Made by a program: the position numbers and the translations under genes
Shown: one piece after another, positions 36,801 to 45,870 of the stretch
How the letters are laid out: every line of letters begins with the position of its first letter
Numbering within the stretch: the first letter of the stretch is position 1
Notes under the pieces: generated by a model
Databases searched by the model: none
What the model was told of the DNA's origin: nothing
Seen by the model: only the letters and a program-made list of their open reading frames with translations
Origin: Flavisolibacter longurius
GTDB taxonomy: Bacteria > Bacteroidota > Bacteroidia > Chitinophagales > Chitinophagaceae
NCBI GenBank assembly: GCA_014163555.1
Contig: JACJGO010000011.1
Span: forward strand, 97,578-161,577
Direction of reading: 5' to 3'
DNA length: 64,000 nucleotides

Positions 36801-37648
36801 ATGGTGAAGCGGGAACAAATTTTTTCCTGGAAAAAGACATAACCGTGAAGGAGCTACGTTTTTCCGGACAGGCCAGCTTGCTGCTGGGCAACCATTCCTT
36901 AACTGTAACGGATTCGTTGCTGAACGTTGGACCCTCCAGCTTTATCGTTACCAATGGCACCGGCACACTTCGCCGAACCAACATCGGAAGCAAGGAAACC
37001 GTTTTCCCCGTTGGCACGTCAATCACGTCTTACAACCCACTTATCCTTACAAATTCCGGAACGGCTGATCATTTCCGGGTGCGGGTTCAACCAACAGTTT
37101 TTAGCAGTGGCACCACCGGAACAGCCATTGCTAACAATGCCGTCAACCGCACCTGGCTGGTGGAAGAAGAAAACCCCGGGGGCAGCAACGCAACCTTAAC
37201 ACTGCAATGGAATGCTGCCGATGAATTGCCCGGCTTTTCCCGAACGGCAGCCTTTCTTTCTCATTTCACATCCGGCAAATGGGACGAAAGCACACCGGTG
37301 GTTGCCACCGGAACCAATCCCTATTCGATGACAAGATCTTCGCTGAGCAACTTCTCCCCATTTACGGTATTTAGCACTATCGCCAGTTCTGTTTCTTCGC
37401 CATCGGAACTGTCTATACAAGTGTATCCCAATCCTGCAAAGAACAGGCTGTATGTGCAGATGAAAAGCCGGCTTGTGAAAACAACCTTGCAGGTACGAAA
37501 CAACCAGGGAGTCACCCTGAAAACAATGCAGATTAAAGCCGGTGAAACAGTTACAGAAATTCCTGTTGGCGATCTCCCGGCCGGCATTTATAACTTAACA
37601 TTAAGCGCTGGCGCCTGGCAGGAAACAAGAACATTTCTTAAACAGTAA
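33821..37648 (+). CDS. T9SS-secreted protein of two long tandem repeats
   Basis: 1275 residues from the ATG at 33821, which opens on a signal peptide (AILLLLLFTSVASFSQ). Two ~475-residue repeats follow. Repeat 1 begins GITLLYKGGGSGGWNN (33881) and repeat 2 GITLLYKYNNNGGWNN (35312); both contain NWxQIxTPAG, TPIQRVPTE, SKSMSGLS, RCRSMRIS and a closing ETRI segment with two to three cysteines. The fold appears all-beta. From ~36720 a unique region leads to the type A sorting domain (VYPNPAKNRLYVQM to LTLSAGAWQETRTFLKQ). DNA of the repeats is much richer in A+T than the ends or the neighbours. It may be an adhesin or other surface protein; no enzymatic motif is seen. Confidence 0.8.
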   Translation: MKLTAILLLLLFTSVASFSQGITLLYKGGGSGGWNNASNWVQINTPAGQTPIQRVPTEFDHVIFSKSMSGLSSAGIGVAQIEDTITVGVNRTTGIRCRSMRISNIHFGVSAQNGTESYPWVLVSTENGGYVLIDSNAVIEPANFHLQGGNSSIYDLQIINSSYGAIKAHNRDMGSVSIGLKGRLKIVNSTYGSYFFGSNGEGGELYAENSSFNVNSFRLGASSKTTLLDCSITDHGSSSGYLFFGIGPDSDFTSREVEIKAFSMLEFYTSGSIFNGNISTTDVQGGLRLKQADPARPLPNIINGNLKIFGQGIDLSGGLKISGDLINYAHELDMSDTSHVYLNGKHIFKIGGIANYDNSTTLDHCTKPGCHFSLEFFGDKDSKFVWPVGMPIDTLVIKKSNCAKVSFQNSLYVSGETRIESGQLQLDPNAGIPYKFVCVGDVTIAKGGGIFLRKNSDGVVANMAVAGDIFDQNTAKDSACAGLSNPYSGTIFNGEFTGITLLYKYNNNGGWNNPSNWIQIKTPAGKTPIQRVPTELDDVVFSKSMSGLSNVSIGVENIFDSILVGTDRTNGIRCRSMRISNTTVDFFSHDFIANFPTVYINTAFGGSILVDSSADITSGFFRLLGGNPEMIDLEIINSNFGYLRGHNINQGGIIIEPEGRARMINSTYGEISFGSFSTGGEIFAENCKFNVTNFKLGAFSKSTLLNCAINDGPVVGFSFGIGPNSEFVSDKLDIKAFNNATVYTSGSVLKGNITILTEGGVTFSQFDFANPIPNIIDGNVIFSTGQMNVKGDLKISGKLINNASDLLMYSDTNHVFINGKHIFKIAGIPSFGSSTNQNCTGDHCRFKLELFGNTDTEVAWPVGFPVDTLIINKTNCAKVTFKNSLYVAGETRILGGQLALDPNDTIPYKMVSAGDINISPDGSLFLRKNSAGQVANIAVGGAINDANTSVDTTCSGFANPYDGIVGFYSGLQQNGGLKPLAIRSNSTISNLVLHGEAGTNFFLEKDITVKELRFSGQASLLLGNHSLTVTDSLLNVGPSSFIVTNGTGTLRRTNIGSKETVFPVGTSITSYNPLILTNSGTADHFRVRVQPTVFSSGTTGTAIANNAVNRTWLVEEENPGGSNATLTLQWNAADELPGFSRTAAFLSHFTSGKWDESTPVVATGTNPYSMTRSSLSNFSPFTVFSTIASSVSSPSELSIQVYPNPAKNRLYVQMKSRLVKTTLQVRNNQGVTLKTMQIKAGETVTEIPVGDLPAGIYNLTLSAGAWQETRTFLKQ

Positions 37649-37671
37649 TGGGGCAGGAAAATCACACCAAC

Positions 37672-38625
37672 TTATTGTATCCTGTGTGGATTTATCCGCG
37701 TTGGCGTATCCGCCCCGCTGATGATGGTGGCGCTGCCCTGTGCAATGGCACGAATTAATCGTGTCATGTTTTCAATATCAATTCGTTTCACATCATCACA
37801 GGACTGGTGATAACAGGCATCATCGTCATCGCTGGCCATGATGGTGTGCGCAGGAATCCCTTTCTGCGCAAATGGATAATTATCCGAACGGCCGAATAAC
37901 TCTTTGCTGTAATCCGGCTCACGGCGAATTTTATAAGTTTTGCCAAGATTCTTTTTGAAAATCTCCTGCAGGTTGGAGTACCCAGCGCCGGTAACATAAA
38001 AAGCATTCTTGCCTATTGATGTTATGCCGATCATTTCCATATTGATCACCGCTAAAACACTGTCCGGCTCCAGCGTTTCGGCAAAGGCCATCGATCCTAA
38101 CAGTCCCATTTCCTCTCCGGCGAAAGCGCAAAAAACAAGGGTTCGTTCGTTATCGGCCCTGCGGGCAAAATAATCGGCCAGCAAGAGCAAAGCTGTTGTA
38201 CCGGAAGCATTGTCGTTGGCGCCATTGTAGATAGTTCCATCCTCTTCACCAATATGGTCGTAATGCGCAGAAAAAACCACCATCTCGGTAGCCCGGCTTT
38301 TTCCCGGTAAAACAGCCACCACATTGTACAATGAATCGACACGGTTGTGTTGCCTTCGGCTCTCAGTCTTGCGGGCTGAAAAGGGCAGAAAAAAAGATCC
38401 TGCTTTGTACAGGGGCAACAAGCCTGCCTGTGCAAAGCGGGATCCAATAAAATCAGCGGCCAGTTGGAGTTCCTTTGTTCCGTTGCCTCTTCCCTTCAGT
38501 GAATCCGATGCCAGAAATTGAAGAATCGCACCGGCGTCACTTGTCTTTATGCTGTCAACCGGATACTGTGCTTTCGCCAGCACCACGGTAAACAGGAAGG
38601 TAAAAAAACACAGGCATCGCATCAT
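37672..38625 (-). CDS. M28-family metallopeptidase (short paralogue)
   Basis: 317 residues with a signal peptide (CFFTFLFTVVLAKAQ). The co-catalytic zinc site of M28 is complete: H in SAHYDHIG, D in NGANDNASG, EE in FAGEEMGLLG, the NMEMIG strand and H in CYHQSCDDV. Zinc aminopeptidases or glutaminyl cyclase-like enzymes share this fold. It acts outside the inner membrane. Its ATG overlaps the stop of the upstream M28 gene (ATGA, 4 bases), so translation is likely coupled. It closely resembles that neighbour, pointing to tandem duplication. Confidence 0.88.
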   Translation of the reverse strand: MMRCLCFFTFLFTVVLAKAQYPVDSIKTSDAGAILQFLASDSLKGRGNGTKELQLAADFIGSRFAQAGLLPLYKAGSFFLPFSARKTESRRQHNRVDSLYNVVAVLPGKSRATEMVVFSAHYDHIGEEDGTIYNGANDNASGTTALLLLADYFARRADNERTLVFCAFAGEEMGLLGSMAFAETLEPDSVLAVINMEMIGITSIGKNAFYVTGAGYSNLQEIFKKNLGKTYKIRREPDYSKELFGRSDNYPFAQKGIPAHTIMASDDDDACYHQSCDDVKRIDIENMTRLIRAIAQGSATIISGADTPTRINPHRIQ

Positions 38626-39920
38626 GAGGCACGAATCCCTTCGGGTTTCACTCTGGTGGGTGTGTCCTTTCCGCTCACAATGGTTTTGCTGCTTTCTGCA
38701 ATGGCCTTGATAATTTCGGTCATGTTCTGCAGGTCCAGCGTCCCTACTTCATCACTGGGTTTGTGGTAGTGCGGTTCATCTTCCATCTTAGCGGTGGAGA
38801 TGGTATGTGCCGGCACTCCCAGGCGGGCCAGGGTTGCATTGTCGGAACGGTAGAACAACTGTTGCTGCGTATACGGATCGGGGTGAAATGTAAAGGCTGA
38901 ACCTTTCAGGTTGGATTGTAATATCTCACCCATATTCGTTTGTTCATAACCGGTAATGAAGGCCGAATTTTTTCCCCATTTGCTTTCGGTACCAATCATT
39001 TCAATGTTGAACATGGCCATTACATTCTCCGGCTGAAACTGCCGCGAAAAATACTGCGAACCAAACATGCCCGTTTCTTCGGCTGTAAAGGCGGCAAACA
39101 CGAGGGTGCGTTCGTTGTTGCCCAGCGTTTTAAAATGATTGGCCAGCATGATCACTGCTGTGGTACCGGCCGCATCGTCGTTGGCGCCGTTGTAGATACT
39201 GTCGCCGGCTACGGGTTTGCCAATGCCCAGGTGATCGTAGTGCGCAGAAAAGATAACCTGTTCTGCCTTTTTGCTTTTGCCCGGCAACACACCCACTACG
39301 TTTGCAAGCTTGGTTTCATCAAAGGTATGATCGGCTTTGATCTTGAATTCTTTTGGCAGCGCTGTGCCCAGGAAGAACACCGTGCTGTGGTCTGTTTTGA
39401 ATTGCTGACGCTTTAACCGGCTTAACGCGGGAAAGCTTTTGGAAAAACTGGTATCCACAACCACCAGCAGGTTCTTTTTTGTTTGCAGGGCCTCCACAGC
39501 TTTGGCGCCAAAACTTTCACCGGCTTTTATGTAGGTAACTGCATACCCCGATTTTTCATCCAGCTCCAGTTCCGGGCGGCTGGTAAACACCATCACATTT
39601 TTAATATCGGCGTCTGCACCATCGGCTTTAAACTTCAGTTCTTTCAGCCGGGGCCGAACCACCACAAACTCCTGTAAATAACTTCCACCCTGTAAAGGCT
39701 GCAAGCCTGCTTTTTTAAATTCAGCCGCAATAAATGCTGCGGCTTTTTCGCTGCCCGGCGTACCGGCTGCACGGCCCTGCATATCATCGGAAGCCAGCGC
39801 CGTTTCAATTCTTTCCACTTCTTTTACGGTAATAACATTGGTGCTTTTCTGCGCCAGGCAAGAGGCCGACGTCAAAAGCAGGATGCCTGATGCGAACGAA
39901 AGAAAAATCTTTTTTTTCAT
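38622..39920 (-). CDS. M28-family metallopeptidase (long paralogue)
   Basis: 432 residues with signal peptide (FLSFASGILLLTSASCLA; a cysteine at its end could also make it a lipoprotein). Zinc ligands: H in SAHYDHLG, D in NGANDDAAG, EE in TAEETGMFG, E in NIEMIGTES and H in HYHKPSDEV. It carries an insert of ~100 residues before the catalytic core compared with the downstream paralogue (region RPRLKELKFKADGAD to FKIKADHTF), the position of a PA-like domain in other M28 enzymes. First gene of the overlapping pair. Confidence 0.88.
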   Translation of the reverse strand: MKKKIFLSFASGILLLTSASCLAQKSTNVITVKEVERIETALASDDMQGRAAGTPGSEKAAAFIAAEFKKAGLQPLQGGSYLQEFVVVRPRLKELKFKADGADADIKNVMVFTSRPELELDEKSGYAVTYIKAGESFGAKAVEALQTKKNLLVVVDTSFSKSFPALSRLKRQQFKTDHSTVFFLGTALPKEFKIKADHTFDETKLANVVGVLPGKSKKAEQVIFSAHYDHLGIGKPVAGDSIYNGANDDAAGTTAVIMLANHFKTLGNNERTLVFAAFTAEETGMFGSQYFSRQFQPENVMAMFNIEMIGTESKWGKNSAFITGYEQTNMGEILQSNLKGSAFTFHPDPYTQQQLFYRSDNATLARLGVPAHTISTAKMEDEPHYHKPSDEVGTLDLQNMTEIIKAIAESSKTIVSGKDTPTRVKPEGIRAS

Positions 39921-39979
39921 TGGTCTGTATTAAATCAAACTAAAATTTCGGTTGCCCATACCCGGTATGTGGCTGGTAA

Positions 39980-40006
39980 AATGCCCTTTCTTCCGGAAAG
40001 GGCATT
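39980..40006 (-). terminator. Hairpin downstream of the LytTR regulator gene
   Basis: An 11-bp perfect stem (39980-39990 with 39996-40006) with a 5-base loop lies between the LytTR stop and the M28 start. The T-rich stretch is on the plus-strand side, where no gene ends, so its use as a minus-strand terminator is uncertain. Confidence 0.4.
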
Positions 40007-40034
40007 GTTATATTTTTTGAATCCGCAACGGCTG

Positions 40035-40772
40035 TTAAAGACTCATCATCTCTTTGAACTTGACGGTTTGGCGGCGGCTCACTTCAATCTTTTCGCCTCC
40101 CTTCAGTTCCAGCAGCAGGCCGCCATTGAAATACGATTCCACTTTTTCAATGGCCTGCAGGTTGACAATATGTTTGCGGTTGGCCCGGAAGAAGGTTTTT
40201 GGATCGAGGCGCTCTTCCAGAGCATTAAGCGATTTTAAAATGAGCGGCTTGTTGTTCCCGAAAAAAACCTTGGCGTAGTTGCCCACGCTTTCAAACAGCC
40301 GCACTTCCGAAAGACGAACAAACCAACAGCGGTCGCCATCTTTTACAAATACCTGGTCATGTTCGCCCAGCAAAGCCGTTCCACCGTTGGCCGACGCCGG
40401 GTAATCGGCTGTGCCGTTTGTTGCCTGCAGCTTTTTTACCTTTTCTACCGCATCGGCAAGGCGCTTGGGCTCGATGGGCTTCAGCAGGTAATCCAGTGCA
40501 TTGACCTCAAATGCTTTTAGTGCATAATCATCATACGCGGTCGTAAACACAACGGTTGGGGCATGATCCAGTTCCTGCAACATTTCGAAACCGGTCTTTC
40601 CCGGCATTTGAATGTCCAGGAAAATCAGGTCGGGATTGTGACTTTCTATTTTCTGAACACCTTCTTCCGCGTTGGAGGCTTCGTCCACCACTTCCACTTC
40701 CGGAAACTCCTGTAACAGCTTCCGAAGCTCTGTACGGGCCAGGCGTTCATCATCGATTATGATAGCTCTCAT
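40035..40772 (-). CDS. LytTR-family response regulator
   Basis: 245 residues. Receiver domain 1-120 with the acidic pocket IIIDDE and phospho-acceptor D53 in FLDIQMPG, then T and K in FTTAY and LLKPIEP. A linker follows, and the LytTR DNA-binding domain (QVFVKDGDRCWFVRLSEV, RANRKHIVNLQAIEKVE) fills ~145-245. Partner of the LytS-like kinase encoded just upstream on the same strand (135 bases apart). The gap holds a CCCCTG/CAGGGG hairpin (40787-40806). The targets cannot be read. Confidence 0.9.
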   Translation of the reverse strand: MRAIIIDDERLARTELRKLLQEFPEVEVVDEASNAEEGVQKIESHNPDLIFLDIQMPGKTGFEMLQELDHAPTVVFTTAYDDYALKAFEVNALDYLLKPIEPKRLADAVEKVKKLQATNGTADYPASANGGTALLGEHDQVFVKDGDRCWFVRLSEVRLFESVGNYAKVFFGNNKPLILKSLNALEERLDPKTFFRANRKHIVNLQAIEKVESYFNGGLLLELKGGEKIEVSRRQTVKFKEMMSL

Positions 40773-40907
40773 GGTTTATTTGTTTTCCCCTGCTCGCTGC
40801 CAGGGGCAGAAAACAGGAGTCAATAATACGTTTTTTCACTTTATAATAGAAACAGCAATGCCTGCCTGCAGCTTTTGTACTGTATTTTATGGATGCCGTC
40901 TTGCCAG

Positions 40908-41972
40908 CTACCGGCTTTTTCCTTCGCTTATCGGCATCCGCACCCGGGCTTCTACCAGGGTTTCAGCCACCTGCCTGATCTCAAAGCTGGCCTTGTCGCC
41001 ATAGAGCAGGTGCAGCCTGTCTTTTGTACTGGCAATACCAAAGCCGCCGCCGTGTTTTGCATACCCGTTAAGATGGCCGGTATTCTGCACCAGCAGTTCA
41101 TGCTGGTTTTCTTTTACATCGGAAACAATCTTGATTACGCCACCTTTCATTTGTCTGCTGATGCCGTGCTTGATGGCGTTTTCCACCAGGGTTTGCAGCA
41201 TCATGGGAGGAACCGGGTTGCTCAGGGTTTTTTCGTCAATTTCAAAATTGACGCGAAGACGGTCCTCAAAACGCATGCTTTCCAGCGCCAGGTAATCCTT
41301 TACAATCTTCAGTTCTTCCTGCAGCGGAACGGTTTCCGCTTTTTCCGCACTCAGGCTACTGCGTAAGATATTGCTTAATTCGGTAATGGCCGTACGGGCC
41401 CGGGCCGGGTTTTCATCAATCAGGGCCCGGATGCCGTTTAGGGCATTGAAAATAAAATGCGGGTTGATGTGTGCCTTGATGGTGTTGAGTTCCAACTGCC
41501 GTACCAGGGCCTCCAATTTGATGGTGTCCATTTCCTGCTTGCGGGTCTTCATGATAAAATGGTACATGAAGTAGATGGCATTCCAGATGAGCAGCAGTGG
41601 AATAAAGGAAATAAGATTGGTAATAAACAGGGAGAGGTAGGAAACCGGCCGCCCCTGCGCATTGAGCCGCAGGCGGAACAATTGTTCGAACGGCGAAACT
41701 ACGCAGGTGATGAAAAACGAAAAGGCGATGGTGAGCAGAAGGAAGGTGAGAATCTGGTACCGCAGGTCTTTCATCAGCAGCGACGAGCGGTGAATCACCT
41801 CCCGCATAAAATGGGAGAAGATGATGCCGACTTCCATAAAAAACAGGATCCGCTGCAGGATTTTGGGCTCATAGCTGTTGAAAAGCAGCGCAAAAAACAC
41901 GTTGATCAGGGCAAAAAGGCCCCAACCGGCAAACTGAAACACCCAATACCGCGACAACCTGAAAGCCTTCAT
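40908..41972 (-). CDS. LytS-like sensor histidine kinase
   Basis: 354 residues. Four hydrophobic segments occupy ~10-135 (FQFAGWGLFALINVFFALLF, then IGLTV-type helices to LLLIWNAIYFMYHFIM). A short coiled segment leads to the His_kinase domain with INPHFIFNALNGIRALI, where the histidine is phosphorylated, followed by an ATP-binding domain with N-box LVENAIKHG and GGGFGIASTKDRLHLLYG. No extracellular sensor domain is present, so the signal is probably sensed in or near the membrane. Pairs with the LytTR regulator downstream. Confidence 0.88.
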   Translation of the reverse strand: MKAFRLSRYWVFQFAGWGLFALINVFFALLFNSYEPKILQRILFFMEVGIIFSHFMREVIHRSSLLMKDLRYQILTFLLLTIAFSFFITCVVSPFEQLFRLRLNAQGRPVSYLSLFITNLISFIPLLLIWNAIYFMYHFIMKTRKQEMDTIKLEALVRQLELNTIKAHINPHFIFNALNGIRALIDENPARARTAITELSNILRSSLSAEKAETVPLQEELKIVKDYLALESMRFEDRLRVNFEIDEKTLSNPVPPMMLQTLVENAIKHGISRQMKGGVIKIVSDVKENQHELLVQNTGHLNGYAKHGGGFGIASTKDRLHLLYGDKASFEIRQVAETLVEARVRMPISEGKSR

Positions 41973-42092
41973 CGGACAAAACTATACGTAATCTAACGAG
42001 CAGGAAGCTCGTAAATATACCAGTGGATAATAAGTTTTATAAGTGGATAAACTTACTCCCAATTTCCTGTATAAAAAAATCGGGACTTTTAC

Positions 42093-42124
42093 GTTGCTTT
42101 TCAGGGGGGAGCGCCGTAATTTGG
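42093..42124 (+). promoter_or_regulatory. Possible promoter of the lamin-tail protein gene
   Basis: GTTG (42093-42096), a 20-base spacer and TAATTTGG (42117-42124) resemble the Bacteroidota -33 and -7 boxes, the second with one mismatch. Transcription would start near 42130, so translation would begin at the TTG at 42142 and not at the ATG at 42043. Confidence 0.35.
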
Positions 42125-42141
42125 GCCCCAAATCCAAACCA

Positions 42142-43698
42142 TTGAAAGCAAAAATTATCCGTATCTGTATTTTACATGCTGGCATTTTGCTTCTGGCAAC
42201 CACCGCTTTTTCCCAAATGGGCGGACGGGTTGTGATCAATGAATACATGCCCCGCACTTCCAACTCCTGCGGCACGACTTCAGAATTTGTTGAACTCATG
42301 AACTACGGTCCCGGCCCTGTCAATATAGGTTGTTTTATCCTGACTACAGGCGTTTATGCCATTACCATTCCGCCTAATACGGTTTTGCAACCTGGAGATT
42401 TTTATATCCTGGCCGGAAGGGCTTTTCTTCCCGGGACTTGTGCTAACATTGACAGTGCAGCCACCGGTGTGAACGTACACCTGAACTGGAACAGCGGTAA
42501 TTATGTCAACAAGCCCATTCCGCAAACTGGCGAAGGGCTGATGGCCGAAGATGGCTCCACACCGCTGGTGCTTTTAGATCCCAACAAAAATGTGGTGGAT
42601 GCAGTGATCCGGCAACTACCGGCACCGGCCGCAGAAACGGTGACCTCCTCTAACCTGGGTGGGACCTGTACCAGCCAAACCTTCAACATCGGCACCATGA
42701 ACCTCAATTATGAGGAACTGGGCATGGCTCCGGGTAACCAGAACAGCTTTGCCCGTTCACTGGACGGTGACTGTAACTGGCTGAAACAACCCAGCCAGAG
42801 CGGCAATGCTTCCAACAACAGATCGGGCAACGGCACTGATATTTCGTATGAGTTTGATATGGTAAACCCCACCAGTTGCGATGATGTACCCAGCGGCAGC
42901 GTAAGCATTTATGTTAAACACAGCAATTATGCTGCGATTTTTCCCATGAGCTATACCATTGTTGTGGACTCTGACAACAACGGTGTTTATGATTTTACCG
43001 ATCAGTACACTACCGTAATTGATTATGATCCGCCGTTTATTGAAATCGATAACCTGCCTACCGGCCGGTTCCGTGTAACGGTGGCCTCTATCAAAGGGTG
43101 TTACCTGCGAAGCTTTGATTTTACCATCATCCCCTGCAACCCCGGCACCCTTCCCGTAAACCTGGTTTATTTTAAAAATAGGGAAGGCCAGAACGGCCAG
43201 CAGAACTTGGAATGGCTGCTGCAGGATGTACAGAATGTGCAAAGCATCGTGGTGGAAAAGGCAAAGCCGAACGGAGAATTTGTGGCCGAAAACGTGATGG
43301 CCGGCGACAACGGAAGGGGCAGCAAACTCTTTGCGCTTCCGGTTGCCACTACCGATGCCAGCTACCGCCTGAAGATCACCCAAAAGAACGGCAAAACCTT
43401 TTATTCACCTGTGGTGTACCTCGGCACGCCCCGTACCACAGGCACTCATCGCATTGGCCCCAACCCGGCATCGGATAAGCTTAACCTGCAATTATGGAGC
43501 AATGAAGGTCAAAAAGCCGGTTATGTTATTTATAACAGCAGTGGCGTGGCCGTTCAACGCGGAACACTTTCACTGCTGGCTGGCGAAAATAATTCGGTTT
43601 TAGCCGTACACTCCCTACCAGCAGGCAGCTACCTTTTACAGATCACGGGCATTTCCGGTTCGGCGCAACCTATTTCCTTCCGGTTTGTTAAGCATTAA
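42142..43698 (+). CDS. Lamin-tail-domain protein with T9SS sorting domain
   Basis: 518 residues if translation starts at the TTG at 42142, which opens on a good signal peptide (IIRICILHAGILLLATTAFSQ). An ATG at 42043 would add 33 residues of unlikely composition before it. Residues ~27-180 form a lamin-tail domain (VVINEYMPRTSNSC, EFVELMNYGPGPVNIGCFIL, LQPGDFYILAG). A middle beta domain (SVSIYVKHSNYAAIFPMSY) and an Fn3-like region (LPVNLVYFKNREGQNG) follow. It ends in a type A sorting domain (IGPNPASDKLNLQLWS to ISFRFVKH). It is probably an extracellular structural or binding protein exported by the T9SS. Confidence 0.75.
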   Translation: MKAKIIRICILHAGILLLATTAFSQMGGRVVINEYMPRTSNSCGTTSEFVELMNYGPGPVNIGCFILTTGVYAITIPPNTVLQPGDFYILAGRAFLPGTCANIDSAATGVNVHLNWNSGNYVNKPIPQTGEGLMAEDGSTPLVLLDPNKNVVDAVIRQLPAPAAETVTSSNLGGTCTSQTFNIGTMNLNYEELGMAPGNQNSFARSLDGDCNWLKQPSQSGNASNNRSGNGTDISYEFDMVNPTSCDDVPSGSVSIYVKHSNYAAIFPMSYTIVVDSDNNGVYDFTDQYTTVIDYDPPFIEIDNLPTGRFRVTVASIKGCYLRSFDFTIIPCNPGTLPVNLVYFKNREGQNGQQNLEWLLQDVQNVQSIVVEKAKPNGEFVAENVMAGDNGRGSKLFALPVATTDASYRLKITQKNGKTFYSPVVYLGTPRTTGTHRIGPNPASDKLNLQLWSNEGQKAGYVIYNSSGVAVQRGTLSLLAGENNSVLAVHSLPAGSYLLQITGISGSAQPISFRFVKH

Positions 43699-43754
43699 AA
43701 CAGCTTCAGCCGATTGGTTGAAATAGAATAATTTTACCGCCTAAAAAACCTTCC

Positions 43755-45689
43755 ATGCAAATACCTGCAGGGCCCTTGCTGCAATCGATCAATTCACCGG
43801 ACGACCTGAAAAAGGTGCCAAAGGAAAAGCTGCACCAGGTGTGCGATGAGCTGCGCCAATACATCATTGACGTGGTAAGTGTGCACGGTGGTCATTTTGC
43901 TGCTTCCCTGGGTGTAGTGGAACTGACCGTTGCCCTTCATTATGCATACAATACGCCGTACGATCAGTTGGTGTGGGATGTAGGTCACCAGGCTTACGGG
44001 CATAAGATCCTTACCGGCCGCCGGGATAATTTTATGTCGAACCGGAAGTACAAAGGCCTGAGCGGTTTTCCTAAACGAAGCGAAAGCGAGTACGATGCTT
44101 TTGGCGTGGGCCACTCCTCTACTTCCATTTCAGCGGCTTTGGGCATGGCCATGGCAGCGAAATACAAGGGGGAAACCGACCGCAAATGCGTAGCCATCAT
44201 TGGTGATGGTGCCATGACAGCGGGGATGGCGTTCGAAGCCATGAATCACGCCGGTGTGGCCGATACCGACATGCTGGTAATTCTGAACGACAACTGCATG
44301 AGCATCGACCCGAACGTGGGTGCGCTGAAAGAATACCTGACGGACATTACGACCTCTCAAACCTATAATAAGTTTCGCGATGATGTGTGGAACCTGCTGG
44401 GTAAATTACCTGTGGGCAAGCGGTTTACCCGTGATATGGCTTCCAAGCTGGAAGCTGGCGTAAAAGGCATGGTAACCAAAAGCAGCAACCTGTTTGAAGC
44501 GTTGAACATGCGTTATTTTGGTCCCATTGATGGGCACAATATCACCAAGCTGACCGATACGTTAAAGGATCTGCGCAACATTCCCGGTCCCAAGCTGCTG
44601 CATATCATTACCACAAAAGGAAAAGGTTATGCGCTGGCCGAACAAGACCAGACCAAGTGGCATGCACCCGGCCTGTTTGACAAGATCACCGGTGAGATTT
44701 ATAAAAAGAAGTTCGAGGTTCCGCAGCCGCCTAAATACCAGGATGTTTTTGGACACACCATCCTGGAGCTGGCAGAAAAGAACGAAAAGATCATGGGCAT
44801 CACCCCTGCCATGCCCTCCGGTTCTTCGCTGAACATTATGATGAAAGCGATGCCGCACCGGGCTATTGATGTAGGCATTGCCGAACAGCATGCGGTAACC
44901 GTGAGCGCCGGTATGGCTACGCAGGGATTGAAGGTGTTTTGCAATATTTATTCATCCTTTATGCAGCGGGCTTTTGACCAGGTGGTGCATGATGCCGCTA
45001 TTCAAAAGCTGCCGGTGATCTTCTGTCTCGACCGGGCCGGTTTGGTGGGCGAAGATGGGCCTACCCACCATGGCGCTTACGACATTTCTTATCTCCGCTG
45101 CATTCCGAACATGATCATTTCATCCCCGATGAATGAAGCCGAACTGCGTAACCTGATGTACACGGCACAACTGGACAGCACAACGCTTCCCTTTGTGATC
45201 CGCTATCCGCGTGGCGAAGGCGTAATGCCGGAGTGGCGCAAGCCGATGCAGGAAATTAAAATCGGTACTGGTCGCAAGCTGCGGGATGGAAAAGAGGTGG
45301 CGATTCTTTCTTTTGGCCACCCGGGCAATTTTGCCGCGGCCGCCATTCGCGAATTGAAAGCCGAAGGCATTGAGCCGGCGCATTACGATATGCGGTTTGC
45401 CAAGCCCCTGGACGAAACGCTCCTGCACGAAGCCTTGTTGCAGTACCCAAAAATTGTAACCGTTGAAGATGGCACCGTAGTGGGCGGATTTGGCAGCGCT
45501 GTGGCTGAGTTTATGGCGCTACATGGTTACAAAAATGACCTCACGGTATTGGGTATCCCCGACCGTATTGTAGAACATGGCACATTGAAAGAACTGCACC
45601 GCGAATGTGGTTACGATGCGCAGGCCATTGCCGATGCCGTTCGGCAACTATTAAAAGAGCCGGTTTCGACGATCACGGTTTCAGCATAA
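43755..45689 (+). CDS. dxs: 1-deoxy-D-xylulose-5-phosphate synthase
   Basis: 644 residues, full length. It condenses pyruvate and glyceraldehyde 3-phosphate in the first step of the MEP isoprenoid pathway. Thiamine diphosphate site: VGHQAYGHKILTGR, then IGDGAMTAGMAFEAMNHAG and LNDNCMSI. The transketolase-like middle has GIAEQHAVTVSAGMA (catalytic Glu) and the C-terminal domain ends with TVEDGTVVGGFGSAV. Starts at the ATG at 43755, a single gene with its own terminator. Confidence 0.95.
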   Translation: MQIPAGPLLQSINSPDDLKKVPKEKLHQVCDELRQYIIDVVSVHGGHFAASLGVVELTVALHYAYNTPYDQLVWDVGHQAYGHKILTGRRDNFMSNRKYKGLSGFPKRSESEYDAFGVGHSSTSISAALGMAMAAKYKGETDRKCVAIIGDGAMTAGMAFEAMNHAGVADTDMLVILNDNCMSIDPNVGALKEYLTDITTSQTYNKFRDDVWNLLGKLPVGKRFTRDMASKLEAGVKGMVTKSSNLFEALNMRYFGPIDGHNITKLTDTLKDLRNIPGPKLLHIITTKGKGYALAEQDQTKWHAPGLFDKITGEIYKKKFEVPQPPKYQDVFGHTILELAEKNEKIMGITPAMPSGSSLNIMMKAMPHRAIDVGIAEQHAVTVSAGMATQGLKVFCNIYSSFMQRAFDQVVHDAAIQKLPVIFCLDRAGLVGEDGPTHHGAYDISYLRCIPNMIISSPMNEAELRNLMYTAQLDSTTLPFVIRYPRGEGVMPEWRKPMQEIKIGTGRKLRDGKEVAILSFGHPGNFAAAAIRELKAEGIEPAHYDMRFAKPLDETLLHEALLQYPKIVTVEDGTVVGGFGSAVAEFMALHGYKNDLTVLGIPDRIVEHGTLKELHRECGYDAQAIADAVRQLLKEPVSTITVSA

Positions 45690-45710
45690 TTCATCCATCA
45701 AATATTTAGT

Positions 45711-45739
45711 ACAGCATCCAATAGCTGCTGTTTTTGTTT
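45711..45739 (+). terminator. Terminator of dxs
   Basis: ACAGCA (45711-45716) pairs with TGCTGT (45726-45731) over a 9-base loop, followed by a T-rich run. Short stem but well placed, 22 bases after the stop. Confidence 0.6.
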
Positions 45740-45802
45740 TGGCAGGCTGTGATTCTTTTGCCGTTTAGAATACCGCTTCAGGCGAATACTGTAGGTTCTG
45801 TA

Positions 45803-45833
45803 TTTGAAAACCCAGTTTTTCACGACATCTTTG
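45803..45833 (+). promoter_or_regulatory. Promoter of the YaiO-type gene
   Basis: TTTG (45803-45806), exactly 19 bases, then CATCTTTG (45826-45833), one mismatch from TAnnTTTG. It lies 38 bases before the ATG at 45871. Confidence 0.5.
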
Positions 45834-45870
45834 CAACGGACCAATCTGTAAACAGTTCTGGCCCTGTCCC

